Part shown: positions 11,178-21,575 of the stretch, one piece after another
How the letters are laid out: each line of letters begins with the position of its first letter
Position numbering within the stretch: the stretch's first letter is position 1
NCBI GenBank assembly: GCA_004802705.1
Contig: SGPL01000056.1
Span: forward strand, 30,536-94,535
Direction of reading: 5' to 3'
From: Bondarzewia mesenterica
Taxonomy: Eukaryota > Basidiomycota > Agaricomycetes > Russulales > Bondarzewiaceae
DNA length: 64,000 nucleotides
Made by a program: the position numbers and the translations under genes
The notes under the pieces: model-generated
Database searches by the model: none
What the model was told of the DNA's origin: nothing
Seen by the model: the letters and a program-made list of their open reading frames with translations, nothing else

Positions 11178-12223
11178 ATGTCCACCAGATTTTGGTCGGG
11201 TCAACTCAGGCAGACTTTTTCACGCTTTCGGTTTAGTAGGCCCACGAATGTTTCCAAAAATCCCGCGCGTCTACAACATACAGAGACGGGCTTCGAAGCC
11301 TCTAGACCTGTATACTCTACAAAACGCTACCGATTGCTCAATCCTACCATGATTGTACTGGGCGTCATCCCTATATTCACGTTCTATCTGGGTACATGGC
11401 AACTCCAACGCCTGAAGTGGAAGGTCTCACTTATTGACGAGTTAACTGAGAAACTCGAGCGCGAGTCTTTGCATTTGCCGAACAAAGTAAAGTACGTCCT
11501 ATCGTCACTTGTCAGTCGAAATGGGATTTATATCTTAGCCAGTATTGCGGCTATACCTGATTTCATCTATCGCAAAGTCATATTGCGAGGGAGATGGGAT
11601 GACGCCCGTTCCATGCTTCTAGGACCTCGCGTCCGAGATGGTACTAACGGCTACCACCTCATCACCCCCCTCATCCGAACCAATGCTTCGACCGTCCTCG
11701 TTGATCGTGGCTTCGTATCTGGGGATTTCGTAAAAAGTGGAAAGCGAATACCAATAGTAGAGGGTGAGGTTGAGGTTCGCGGCATGCTACGAGACTCGCA
11801 GGCTCGCAATTACTTCACACCGGATAACCATCCAGAGAAAGGCGAGTGGTACTGGGCTGACCTGAATGCTATGGCGGAGTATGCGGGGGGTGAAAATGCA
11901 AATGTGCAGCAGGTGCTTGTTGAGGAAATCTTTGGTACGCCCTCCCTATCGGCCCTATGACAGCGCTCTCACCTGTACCTGAAGAGGGCCATGCTGGTGA
12001 CGCAAACTTGAGGGTCTCACATGGGATCCCAATAGGTAAGGCGGCCGTCGTTGATGTGCGGAACGCGCATGCCTCTTATGTAGTTACTTGGTGAGTTTCT
12101 TCTGTACCAACAGTAATTCTCATACTGACTGTGACCAGGTACGCTTTGTCTGCTTTCACTACGGTCATGTTTGTACGTTTGCTCCTCAAACAACGACGCG
12201 CTTTTGCTCGACTCCCGCGATGA
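11178..12223 (+). CDS. SHY1: Cytochrome c oxidase assembly protein SURF1/Shy1
   Basis: SURF1/Shy1 is an inner mitochondrial membrane protein that helps insert heme and assemble Cox1. Exons 11178-11491, 11543-11934, 11985-12090 and 12139-12223 give 298 residues, a normal length. The start at 11178 gives an Arg/Ser-rich presequence suited to mitochondrial import; an in-frame ATG at 11094 is possible. The first membrane helix (about 57-74) is followed by the family motif LGTWQLQRLKWK. Then come RGRWD, LGPR, GYHLITPL, VDRGFV and YWADL. The C-terminal exon holds the second helix (YALSAFTTVMFVRLLLKQRR). The first intron (11492-11542, 51 nt) is in frame and stop-free; removing it restores the family sequence. 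The gene is divergent from SLA2. Confidence 0.92.
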
Positions 12224-12865
12224 GCTTCATCGTGGGCGGTGTCCACCCCTCTCGAATTGCTGCCAGTATATCACTATCCTAATGTCTCTTCCAAAGCATT
12301 GATCCAACCGTCTTCCTGGGGTTTTGGCTTCTTTTGTTTTGTCTGCCCTGGATCTTTCGTATGGAAGAGTTTGGCCATACTTCCTCAAGCTCACAATACT
12401 GCTTATCTGGAAGGTAATAAAGGCCATCTTTGGCTTTTGCAGCACTTGCGAATCAAACAGCCTTTCAGGTGACTCGTGGTGAAGCAAATGATCTGAAACT
12501 TACATCTTCATGACCTGGATTTCTGAAAGCTGCTGAAGGGGCCGCGAAGTCGACAGTGGCGGAATCGCGAATGCCGCAGTGTACTGTATGTTTTATTCAA
12601 TAGTGTGTGACGCAGGAGTTTGCCGGCCAGCTCCGTCTATGCACATTGTCGTATCTCGTGTTAAATAAATGTGCTCGTTCATTTATTGCATAAATTCTTT
12701 ATATGAGATCATGATATCGATCCTTAATTTCGAATACCAACTCAAAGCCCATTGTCCCCGATCTCGGAGAATTGCCATATACGGCATGTAAGCTCTAAGC
12801 ACTGCATTACCAAGTGTGCACACCAGCTCAGCATTGGGCAACGACTGCGGGTTGCCCTGCAATTT
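12224..12865. other. Intergenic, no gene seen
   Basis: Neither strand shows a convincing coding exon. A perfect 8-bp inverted repeat with an 8-base loop (12664-12671 and 12680-12687) sits in an AT-rich patch. This could be a 3'-end or promoter-side feature. The rest is the 3' flank of SHY1 and the leader of the next gene. Confidence 0.4.
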
Positions 12866-15800
12866 ATGCCTCGTACCATCGATTTCTCCCCGTCGCAGAA
12901 CTTGGCCTCCACCGATGCAAGCAGGCCTCCTCACATCCACTTCCCCACCGGGGAGAACGACGTCAATCGCCCAGGTTCGTCCGCCAGCACGGCCGAAGCG
13001 ATCGGCAAGCCTCTCGGACGGCCTTCCACCTTTCAGAGGTCATCCTCATCTCACGATGTCATCCCCTTTATTGATGCACGCACCAATGGAAGACGTCGTG
13101 TCCGCTCTGCACACGCGGCAAGCGTGCTAGGAGTACCCTCTCAGACAGCCACCATCCCTGCATCCTCTAATCCTCGGAGAAGGACCGCTGCGGCGATTGT
13201 CACTACAAGAGGACTGACTAAGATGAATAGAGCTCAAGCGGGAAGTAGCTTGGAATCCCCCTCCGAAGAGTTCGGACCGGGCGTGTTCTCGGATGAGTAT
13301 GATTTGTGTACGCCCATTGAGATTTTAACGAAACATTCCCACTCTAATTCGTTGCGGCAGCTCATGAAGGCAAGTGATTGTGTTCATTGGTAGAGGCCTT
13401 TATATCGATTGCTGCTCCTAGACCCACATATTCTGGAAGACGTTGAGCGGGCTCTCAAGCTGAAAGCTCGTCGCGAGGCACGCTTGAAAGCTACCGTGGC
13501 AAATTCACATCTAAGAGAGGTGTCCTCCAAGTCAGACATGGCTTCCGCTTCTTCAGGTTCATCCCCCATACGGACTGCACGGCCTCTGGTTCCACCACCG
13601 CCATCCATCACGCCTCGTCTAAATGGACCTAGTTTGGAGTCTGAGATTGACTTCAGCCCCTCCGTGGGAGTCGAGAAAGTGGACTTACATCCTATCCCTT
13701 TGTCATCGAACGACGGTGCGACTTTGGACTGGGGGGGTTCACCGTCGGAAGACGAGAAGCCGGATAAGAGATGGTCTCTGTCGCGCACTATGCGGAAGTC
13801 AAAGGACAAGGGGATCAGCAACTCAAGCAAAGACGTCGTGGAGAAGCAGGAATCTCTATACGTTGGTATGTCGCGTAGTCGACGTGATCTGCGATACTAT
13901 TCTAATGTCTATGGGTGCATCGTAGATAAACTTGCGAGAATTAGACAAGGTGTGAAGCCTCACACTTTGAAAAAGGCAGAGATTACGCGCCAGCAGCTTC
14001 AGAGGCGATACAATCTACTTTCTTCCTCTATAGGCTCGAGTTCAAATGCACTCACTCCTACTAAAGTCGTCCGCTGGTTTTCAAGTTTGGATCCACCGTT
14101 GCAATCTGATCTTGACCGAGCAGAGCCATTGACTTGGTTGAAGCACTTGCGTGACCGAAGTGGGGCGAAGGCCGACAACCGTCTACCATGGCATCTCTCT
14201 GCGCTCATCATTGAGGAATTTATCAGGTCCCTTTCCCGCCGTGAAACTATGGAAACTATTCCAGAGGATACGCTTGCTACCGGGTCGTCGTCCTTGGCGT
14301 CTTACTCCCCGCCAGAGAAATCGCCATCTAACGCCTCGAGCTTCGATAGCCCATCTCGCGCTCATCTCGGAGCATCACTATCCCGTAGGCGGTCAACGGA
14401 TGGTCATGTTTCCTTTGAGCCAGTCGTCGAACCTGGTCGTCGGTCATCCGCGGACGATCCTCGCCGAAGTGCTGAGGGATTCACCAGGATATGGCGGCAG
14501 TCATTATCCGGTGCAGGGTCGCCGCGAAGCTCCGTTTATAGCATGCTGAGCGCATCGAATACGAGTCACAACGCTAGCGGTATGTCGCCAGCTAGCAGTC
14601 GGAGGCACTTACGCGATATCGTTAGACGCGTTGGCCTTCGAGGAACCGAGAGCGACGACGCTTCAGCTTCGTCGCAACATTCCTTGTCTGAAGGGTATAT
14701 TCGCTCGGACGAGGGGGGCGCTAAACGTCGCAAGCTTCGACCTCGTAGTCGACCTCCAGAACTTGAATCAGTTTCTCCAGTGCCCATTCGTGAGAGGAAC
14801 ACAGACCTCCATGACGATGCCCAGATGGACATGGTAGAGGTTTCGAGGCCGCTGGACGCTGACGATCCTACGACAGCAAAGCCTGAGATGCAGAGTGATC
14901 CTTTACCGTCTCGACCAAGCGCTCCGGTAATGCTGCATCGAAGTAGATATCGGACATCTTTGCCGCCGTCTGAAAGGACGTCATTGCGTGAAGAGGAGCA
15001 GGGATTCGACGAAGACGCTGAACATCAAGAGTACGAGCGTAGAGCTCGGTGAGTGTTACTTGCCTCTTCACTAGTATCCCGCCATTGAATGTGTGCATTG
15101 CAGTCTGCTCGACGACGCCGTCGCACAGAACCAACGCAATCGTGGTCTCCTGCAGCGTATAGCCACTGGTGTCAAAGAGTATGACGTGGTCCAATCCAGG
15201 ATGTCCAAGATTTTTGGATTGTCTTTCGTGCCTTTATCCCCGGAGTTGTTGGACGCATTCTCTCACGATCCCGCAGTTGTGACTGGTTCCACACGCTTCT
15301 ACAGGGGGTGGAGGGCTGTTGAGAGTATTCACGAGCACATTCAGCGACAACAGGAGACGGTTCAAACATTTCTACAGCAGGCGGAAGCACGAGGTCACTT
15401 ACCTCCGCAGCCCAACATCCTCGATAAGCCTCTCGCTGCCCTATCTCGCGCCTTGGACGATCTGGAAGGGCACCGTGCCGCTATCACAGAACAATCGGAA
15501 AAGGTAGCACAGGCGCTTGCTCGGGTCAAGGAGCTTCATTCGACCGTGAAGACCGAGTACAACGATACAGCTGCACATACGTCTTCGGTGTACCCCGAGG
15601 TTCGCTTTGCCCTTTTCTATCTGTCGTTTTCATCTAACCATCTAACCACTCGTCAACAGCTCTCGTATATCGTCGCATTGGAGGAAAGCTACAAGGACCA
15701 CTATCAACAAGTCTGGGAGTTCGGCATGGATGCTCTCACATTCCTTTTGGACACAGTAACCCCATTCTGGAGAAACTACGGAAAGGTCATCGGCATCGAC

Positions 15801-16154
15801 GTCCAAGACTTTCTCATCATACCATGGTATCGGAACGAATTCACCGGCGAGGCCAAACGCTATCCAATCAAGGCCCTACCCAAACGGTCTTTACGGCATT
15901 GGATTGCGCTGGTTTTCTTTTTCTTCGTCTCGCTCTCAGCACTTCTGTCACTGACGCGCATGGCGTCGGCGTCGGCATCGTTCTGTCGGCTGCCGTTCAT
16001 CGTGGACATGGGTTTGCGGTGGATGGCCCTGCCTGTCTTCTCGATTGTAGTGGTGAGCCTGTACTGTACGGTCGCCGTCGTCGCGTGCATTGTTGCCGCG
16101 CAGTTGGCGGTCGTGACGTGGTGGCTTTTTTGGTGGGCCAAGATTCTCGATTAG
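12866..16154 (+). CDS. Large C-terminally membrane-anchored protein, unknown
   Basis: Exons 12866-13373, 13422-15048, 15104-15599 and 15660-16154 encode 1041 residues. The third intron (60 nt) is in frame and contains tandem CTAAC branch candidates. The first 600 residues are Ser/Arg-rich and disordered, with one helical island (about 165-190, HILEDVERALKLKARREARL). Residues about 690-930 look folded and partly coiled coil, with a likely motif VWEFGMDALTFLLDTVTPFW and a conserved-looking WYRNEFTGEAKRYPIK. The last 75 residues hold three hydrophobic helices (starting WIALVFFFFVSLSALLSL), so the bulk faces the cytosol or an organelle surface. I recognise no named family, though the conserved C-terminal half suggests a fungal membrane-tethered adaptor. 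The frame is intact throughout. Confidence 0.8.
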
Positions 16155-16313
16155 CCATGCTCACGCACATTCTTTCATCCTCATTTTTGTTCGGTTCTCA
16201 TCTTTTTGGTCTTCACACGGACGGTCTACATGTATATTATTAACAAACACTGAGATTTTTTTGTACAGATCAAATTGTACAATAATGTCTTGCATAGAAT
16301 AAGGAACATATAA

Positions 16314-18575
16314 TTACTGCGTTTTTGGCTGAGATTGATTTATGTCCTCTAGTGGAGTTGGCAATATAGGAGGGTTCGTGGCCAGCGGTGAATGGGCGTA
16401 TGTTGTAGGCAAACCTGAGGGTTTGCGGAGGGGGGCTGGTGTTGGGAGGGACAGAGTTGTAGTGGCAGACGTTGGTGCTGCTGGCGATGACTGAACTGGT
16501 TCAGGATTGGTGCTCGTGGTCGAGCTGATGGGGACATTTCCTGTTGTCGTGGGCACCAATGTTTGGCTCTTTCCAGAGTCGACACACGTTCTGCAAAAAC
16601 CTTGATGTTGTCTCAGCACCATCCCAAAGCGGGCCAAAAAGGGAAAGTCGACTTACGACCACCTATCATGAGAGGGACGTCGGTCTGCCCGCAAGATATA
16701 CAAGCTATCTGTTTTGGCGGATTCGCGTTCTTCGCCTGCATGGACCTTCTCCGCTTGGGAGTGTGATTTTTATCGTCGTCAACCCTCAGTTTCTTGCGAG
16801 ATGCACTTCGCCTGGGGCGCGATCTATCGCTAGATTTGAGGGATTTCATGGCGTACGGTGGAGCAGCAGCCTGATTTCGATTTGTTGAGACGAATAGAAT
16901 GGTTGAACAAATTAAAGGAAGAGAAACCCACGGCCTGGAGTTGCGCAAGCAAATCGCCTGGAGGCACCTGATATTGCAAATATTGCCGTTTAGAAGCTTC
17001 CTGCGATTGAGAGACGTCAGAAGTGGTAGCTAGATCGAGACACATCAGACATACTATCTCCCTGAGAACCTTTCTGTTCGCGACTAGCTTGTCTGCGTCA
17101 CCGGCCCAACGCGACAGACCATCCCAAACTGATTGATGTACCTTTTTCAGTCGGAAAGTAATGACCTCTTGCGGAATGTTGGAAACCGCTGTCTCCTTGG
17201 AGGCCGTTGGTGGGTTTGACTCCGAGAAATCAACGTTCGGGAAAGGAACAATGGCGGACAGAAGGATTTCGCTGAGTATCCCACTAGGTGGTTTCCGCTC
17301 ACACACGACTGGTCCTCTGGGGATCATCCACCGGTCATAGGGCTTCTCGCGGAACTCAAGAATGATATCAAAATCTCGTACAGGATACTGAGGCTGGGGG
17401 GAATATTGTGATGAGGTAGAATATCCGTATGCCTGATGCCCATAATTAGGATATGTAGTAGGCACGGCAGTGCTGGTAGGTCCTGATGATGGCATTGCAG
17501 AGGTCGGTGGCTGCGCGATCTGAGGAACAGATGTAGCGGAGACATTGGATACAGCAGGAGTAGGCGTGATTGATGGGTGAGGAGGTGGGGGAGACGGCGA
17601 AATATTATTGAGGGAAGTAATCAGCAGTCCAAGAGTCTTCAGCTGTTCCGGGGTAGCACGCCCAGAAGCAGCTAATTGAATGAGATTGGCAAGGATGGGG
17701 TTTGTTGCTGCTGCTGCGTTTACTTGACTGATAAGAGATGGTGTAATGGGGGTGTCAGTTGCAATAGAGGAGACGAATGGTGTGGACGCTCTTTGCATTG
17801 CAAGCGGAGCGGCCGGTGGCGGAGTGGGTGCTGCACGAGCAGGTGTTGGTGCAGTAGTCGACACGTACTGACCGTAGGCTGCATATGTAGATCCATATTG
17901 AACACCTGTTTGCCACGTACCGCTGGGATTATAGTATGAGGCTGCCGGCTGCGGTGGTCTTGATGTACCTGGCACAATGGGCAGGTAGTGCACCTCGTAT
18001 ATCGCAGTATCAAGAAAAATATGTGGCCCCACTTCAAGGTCACATTTTCCCAAGGGCTTGATCGTATGAGGAGGTGGAGATGCCTCAGACGTTTTCCCTC
18101 CGCGCGACTTGCTTGAGAACTTCGGGAACATCGAAGAGAGCCAATTCGCACGAGCTAGAATTGAGACGTTAAGATACTGCTAATTGCATGATGCTCTGGG
18201 TTATGTTGCACACATTGTTTCAACGAGTTCACAACAACAAGGCTGCGAAAACTGAGTTAACCATAGCTTGTAGTTGATGGGGGTGGAGCAAGTACCTATC
18301 AGCTACACTCTTCAAATCTGAGGATCCATCCTCATCACTACTGTCTGCCTCTAGCTCCCATCCTGGTTTGGGGCCAACAGGTATGTCTTGTGCACGTATC
18401 ATTCGGAGTCTGGACAGCAAGAGAGTAGAAAATAAAAGAGTTATGCTCGGTGTTGAGGCTTCACTTAGTGAAGTTTGTTTGCTGCTGTTTGTCACAGGCG
18501 CTCAAGATCTGCTTCGTGAGATACAAGCCTTCGCTTCGACTTCTGCCTAGAACCCTTTGAATGAACGCGTCGCAT
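16314..18575 (-). CDS. Four-cysteine zinc-finger protein, probable chromatin or transcription factor
   Basis: Seven exons on the minus strand: 18496-18575, 18296-18409, 18214-18242 (29 nt), 17055-18154, 16932-17000, 16657-16870 and 16314-16600, giving 630 residues. The N-terminus is basic (MRRVHSKGSRQKSKRR), followed by DIPVGPKPGWELE and an acidic patch. The middle is Pro/Ala/Thr-rich. A folded part follows (FDIILEFREKPYDRWMIPRG, then AFPN-like and RLKKVHQSVWDGLSRW segments). Near residue 520 an Arg/Lys-rich stretch precedes a Cys4 motif CISCGQTDVPLMIGGRFCRTC (C-x2-C-x13-C-x2-C). This resembles a shortened GATA or treble-clef finger. The tail is Pro/Thr/Ser-rich. I infer nuclear function, but the exact family is not recognised. 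It is head-to-head with BDP1, only 37 bp apart. Confidence 0.78.
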
Positions 18576-18612
18576 CCACTGCCCACATCCTCTTCGTGCT
18601 AATATCCAAGAA
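18576..18612. promoter_or_regulatory. 37-bp bidirectional gap between two start codons
   Basis: The start codon of the minus-strand zinc-finger gene (18575) and that of BDP1 (18613) are 37 bp apart. Transcription start sites must therefore lie inside or upstream of each other's coding region or leader, and regulation is likely coupled. Confidence 0.45.
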
Positions 18613-20911
18613 ATGTCAACTCGAGTTCGTGAGTAGTGCTCCATTAGCTTTGTTAGTGACTGTTTTAAATGACCTATAATCAGAGAAGGGTGGGACTATC
18701 TTCAAGCCTGTTGCGAAAGCGAGGCCTCGTCCTGCAACTGCTAACGGTGGACGAGCCTCTGCTACTCCTGACCCACAGCGCTCCAATGCTTCGAATGACT
18801 TACTCAGAGATCCCGCAACACCTGCACCTTCGTCGTCATCCATGCCCCCTCCCTCCATTATCCCTTCCAAGCCTGCACCACCCGCAGATTCGCAGAACAT
18901 AATAGCTTCTCGCTCTGACCAGGTGCAGGAGCTTTCCGAACATTCTGTGCGTGATCCGAGTATATCGACTCGTACTATCAATCCGCCTCGTTTAATACAA
19001 CCTGTGATGCCGACTGTATCTACTCCTTCCTCCGTCCAACCCTCACAGCCTACCCTGCCGCTCCCTCAATCTCAGATAGCCACACATAGTGCATCTGCGG
19101 CTGTTTATCCCACGCCGAACATGCCTGTACCTCTTGTTGTCGGCTCTCGGGCAACGCCGATCTCTTCAGCACGGTCTACTCCTGCTCCTCCTCTCGTACA
19201 AACGAATCACCATAATCTGACAGAATCATCACCCTCCACGCATCTTCAGTTACCACTCCATCATTTGCCTACCTTTCAGCCTTCTCTTCCGAGCCAATTA
19301 GGCTCGTCATCTCTTCCTCTCCCGAATGGAGAACTGCAGTTCGACTTTTCATCCATGGCTCCGCCCGAACTTCGTCTGTCTAATGGACAATCTTCTCTGA
19401 ATAGGGAAGGTTCAACTACGTATAGATTACAGCTGACCTCGGAAATTGTCGTCAATTCCCTTCGACCTCGCAGGCAAGCCTCCAAGAAGAGTGCGAATAC
19501 AGCTGAAGGACGCTCAGAAAATGTCTCAGAGCCTTCGGAAGCAAGAACTAGACGTCCTCGCGCCAGAAAGCCTGCCGAAGGCTTGCAAGATCCTATCACT
19601 TCAGAGGCCGGACTAGATGGACCTCGGAGGAAGCGGCGCACACGAAAGGTTGCTGTCGCTGAAGTCCCCGAGCATGGAGAAGAAGATTCGGAGCCGGCCG
19701 CCAAGAAGCGGAAGCGCAAAACGTCGGGCGGCACTCGAGGTCGAAAGAAATCTCGCGCAGCTTCATTGTCACCCTACGATCCTGACGCGGACCCCGGTGA
19801 GGAGTTGGACCCAACCGTGACCACTATGGCTGCGCTCTGCGAGGACAGTGGACAGGGTCGAGTAAGCAGCAAAGCGGCGCAGATTTTTGATAATCATGCA
19901 ACTTGGAAGCGAACGAACAGGGAGAGGAGAGCACGAATGCGAGCCATCATGGAGGCTAGGAAGTATGGCAAGAATGAAGACGAAGTGGAAGCGGAAGGTG
20001 CACGTGCTGAACCCGCTGCTGCTGGTCCCTCCGACACCACTGCTAGCAGTTCAACACACCATATCGCGGAGATTCAGAAGGAGATCGGCGAGGAAGGGGA
20101 GGATATAGAAAGCCATGAGGGCTTCGACTATTCTCAGTCTGTGCACACGAGCCGGTTCAACGTCAAAGTCAGGATAGGTCCCAACGGCGAGACTATATTG
20201 GATGAAGAATCTTTGTATGTTGACCGCGCGGAAGAAGACGACACGGAGAATTACGCACACGTCGAGGAATCGGACGCGACAAAGTTTGTCAACTCAGCAT
20301 CATACGGAAAAAAGTTCCGAGGTTGCCGCTGGAGTGCGGAGGAGACGGAACTCTTTTATGAGGTGAGTTCGGTCCGCATTGTGCTGGAGTGTGATCATTG
20401 ACACCGTATTGTTAGGCTCTCTCGCAATTCGGCGAGAATTACGAGCTGATATCCTACGTTCTCCCTGGACGCGACCGTAAGTCGTGCAAGAATAAATTCA
20501 AGGCTGAAGACAAGAAGAATCCCAACCGCATTACTTATTGCCTCAATAACCGTATTCCATATGGTACTCGTTCATAATTTTGGTCGATGGCTGTCGTGTT
20601 GGATCTGACATGACCTACCTACAGACATGCAGACACTGACCCGCATGACTGGGAAAGACTTTTCTGGCCCGACACCTATTATCAGCGCACCAGCACGGCC
20701 CAATCTGTCACAGCTCAATTCCCAAACAGCACAGGCATCTGGCGTTACTGCTGACAGCGCCAACAGGGACGAACAGCCTGACAGCGCAGCTGCTGGGCCT
20801 TCGAATGTCAAGGCGCATGGCAATGCAGGGAAGAAGAAGGGGCGGAAGAAACAAGATGATGGAGTGGAGGTCTTAGGAGCGATTGACGACGCTGATTGGG
20901 ATGCAGAGTAG
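18613..20911 (+). CDS. BDP1: TFIIIB subunit Bdp1 (B'')
   Basis: Bdp1 joins TBP and Brf1 to form TFIIIB, which recruits RNA polymerase III to tRNA, 5S and U6 genes. Exons 18613-18628, 18684-20362, 20416-20563 and 20625-20911 give 709 residues. The first 370 residues are low-complexity Pro/Ser/Ala, then basic patches (KKRKRKTSGGTRGRKKSR). The diagnostic SANT/Myb domain spans about 548-605: RGCRWSAEETELFYEALSQF, then YVLPGRDRKSCKNKFKAED. A Lys-rich tail ends in an acidic patch. The first exon is only 16 nt (MSTRV). It lies 240 bp upstream of a tRNA-Phe gene, itself a Bdp1 target class. Confidence 0.92.
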
Positions 20912-21153
20912 TTGGGTCGTAAGTAGATAATACAGGCATCATTCTTTCCTTCATTCACTGGCAACCACCAGTCCCGAATTGATATTTGTCAGTAGACCGG
21001 TATTGTTTTTTTTTTTCTGGGAAGCATTGAAGCTGCTAAATATCGGGTCGGTACAGATTTATCTATTCTCCGAGTCTTGAGGGGACAACTTTTTCCGAGT
21101 CAGAAGGTCTCAATCATGACTAGACAATAATATTTCACAATATATTGGTCGTA

Positions 21154-21252
21154 GCCGGGGTAGCTCAGCTGGGAGAGCAACAGACTGAAGCTGTGGGTAA
21201 AATATGTTATCACGATTTCTGGAGGTCCGGTGTTCGATTCACTGTCCTGGCA
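21154..21252 (+). tRNA. tRNA-Phe (GAA) with 26-nt intron
   Basis: The acceptor stem GCCGGGG pairs with TCCTGGC (two G-U pairs) and the discriminator is A at 21252. The D-arm contains TAGCTCAGCTGGGAGAGC. Anticodon GAA is at 21187-21189, exactly position 34-36, with T33 and G37. The intron fills 21191-21216, at the canonical place after base 37. The T-arm stem CGGTG/CACTG closes loop TTCGATT. The anticodon stem has one mismatch (A27-G43). A TTTT run at 21253-21256 follows as a short polymerase III terminator. CCA is not encoded, as expected in eukaryotes. Confidence 0.93.
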
Positions 21253-21256
21253 TTTT
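21253..21256 (+). terminator. RNA polymerase III terminator of tRNA-Phe
   Basis: Four T residues directly follow the discriminator base. This is the minimal pol III termination signal; longer T runs are more usual in fungi, so a back-up terminator may be used. Confidence 0.5.
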
Positions 21257-21575
21257 GCACCGCACAAATTAATTTTTGTTACTTTTTGACTCCCAAGAGT
21301 GGAAGGCGAGGGTCTGAGAGACAAGGGCGAGTACGAGGATTTTGACGATACGACATCGGCATTCATGCGTATGTGCGCGGGGCGAAGACGTGTCTGCTAG
21401 TGCGGCGTCTCGAATATTGGGATCAGCGGATCTCCGCGGATCCGGCGATTCCCATATTTTGTTCCTTCTCCCTTTTACTTGAAAGTGTAGTACTACTACT
21501 TTGTCCAAGCTCCTTACGGTGACTAGCTGCTGTGAACGCCAAAGTGCCTTAACACACTGGAGTCCCAACCCTTCT

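Noticed and set aside
12661..12687. Inverted repeat as a transposon terminus
   Set aside because: It is only an 8-bp stem with an 8-base loop, with no partner end, target duplication or transposase.
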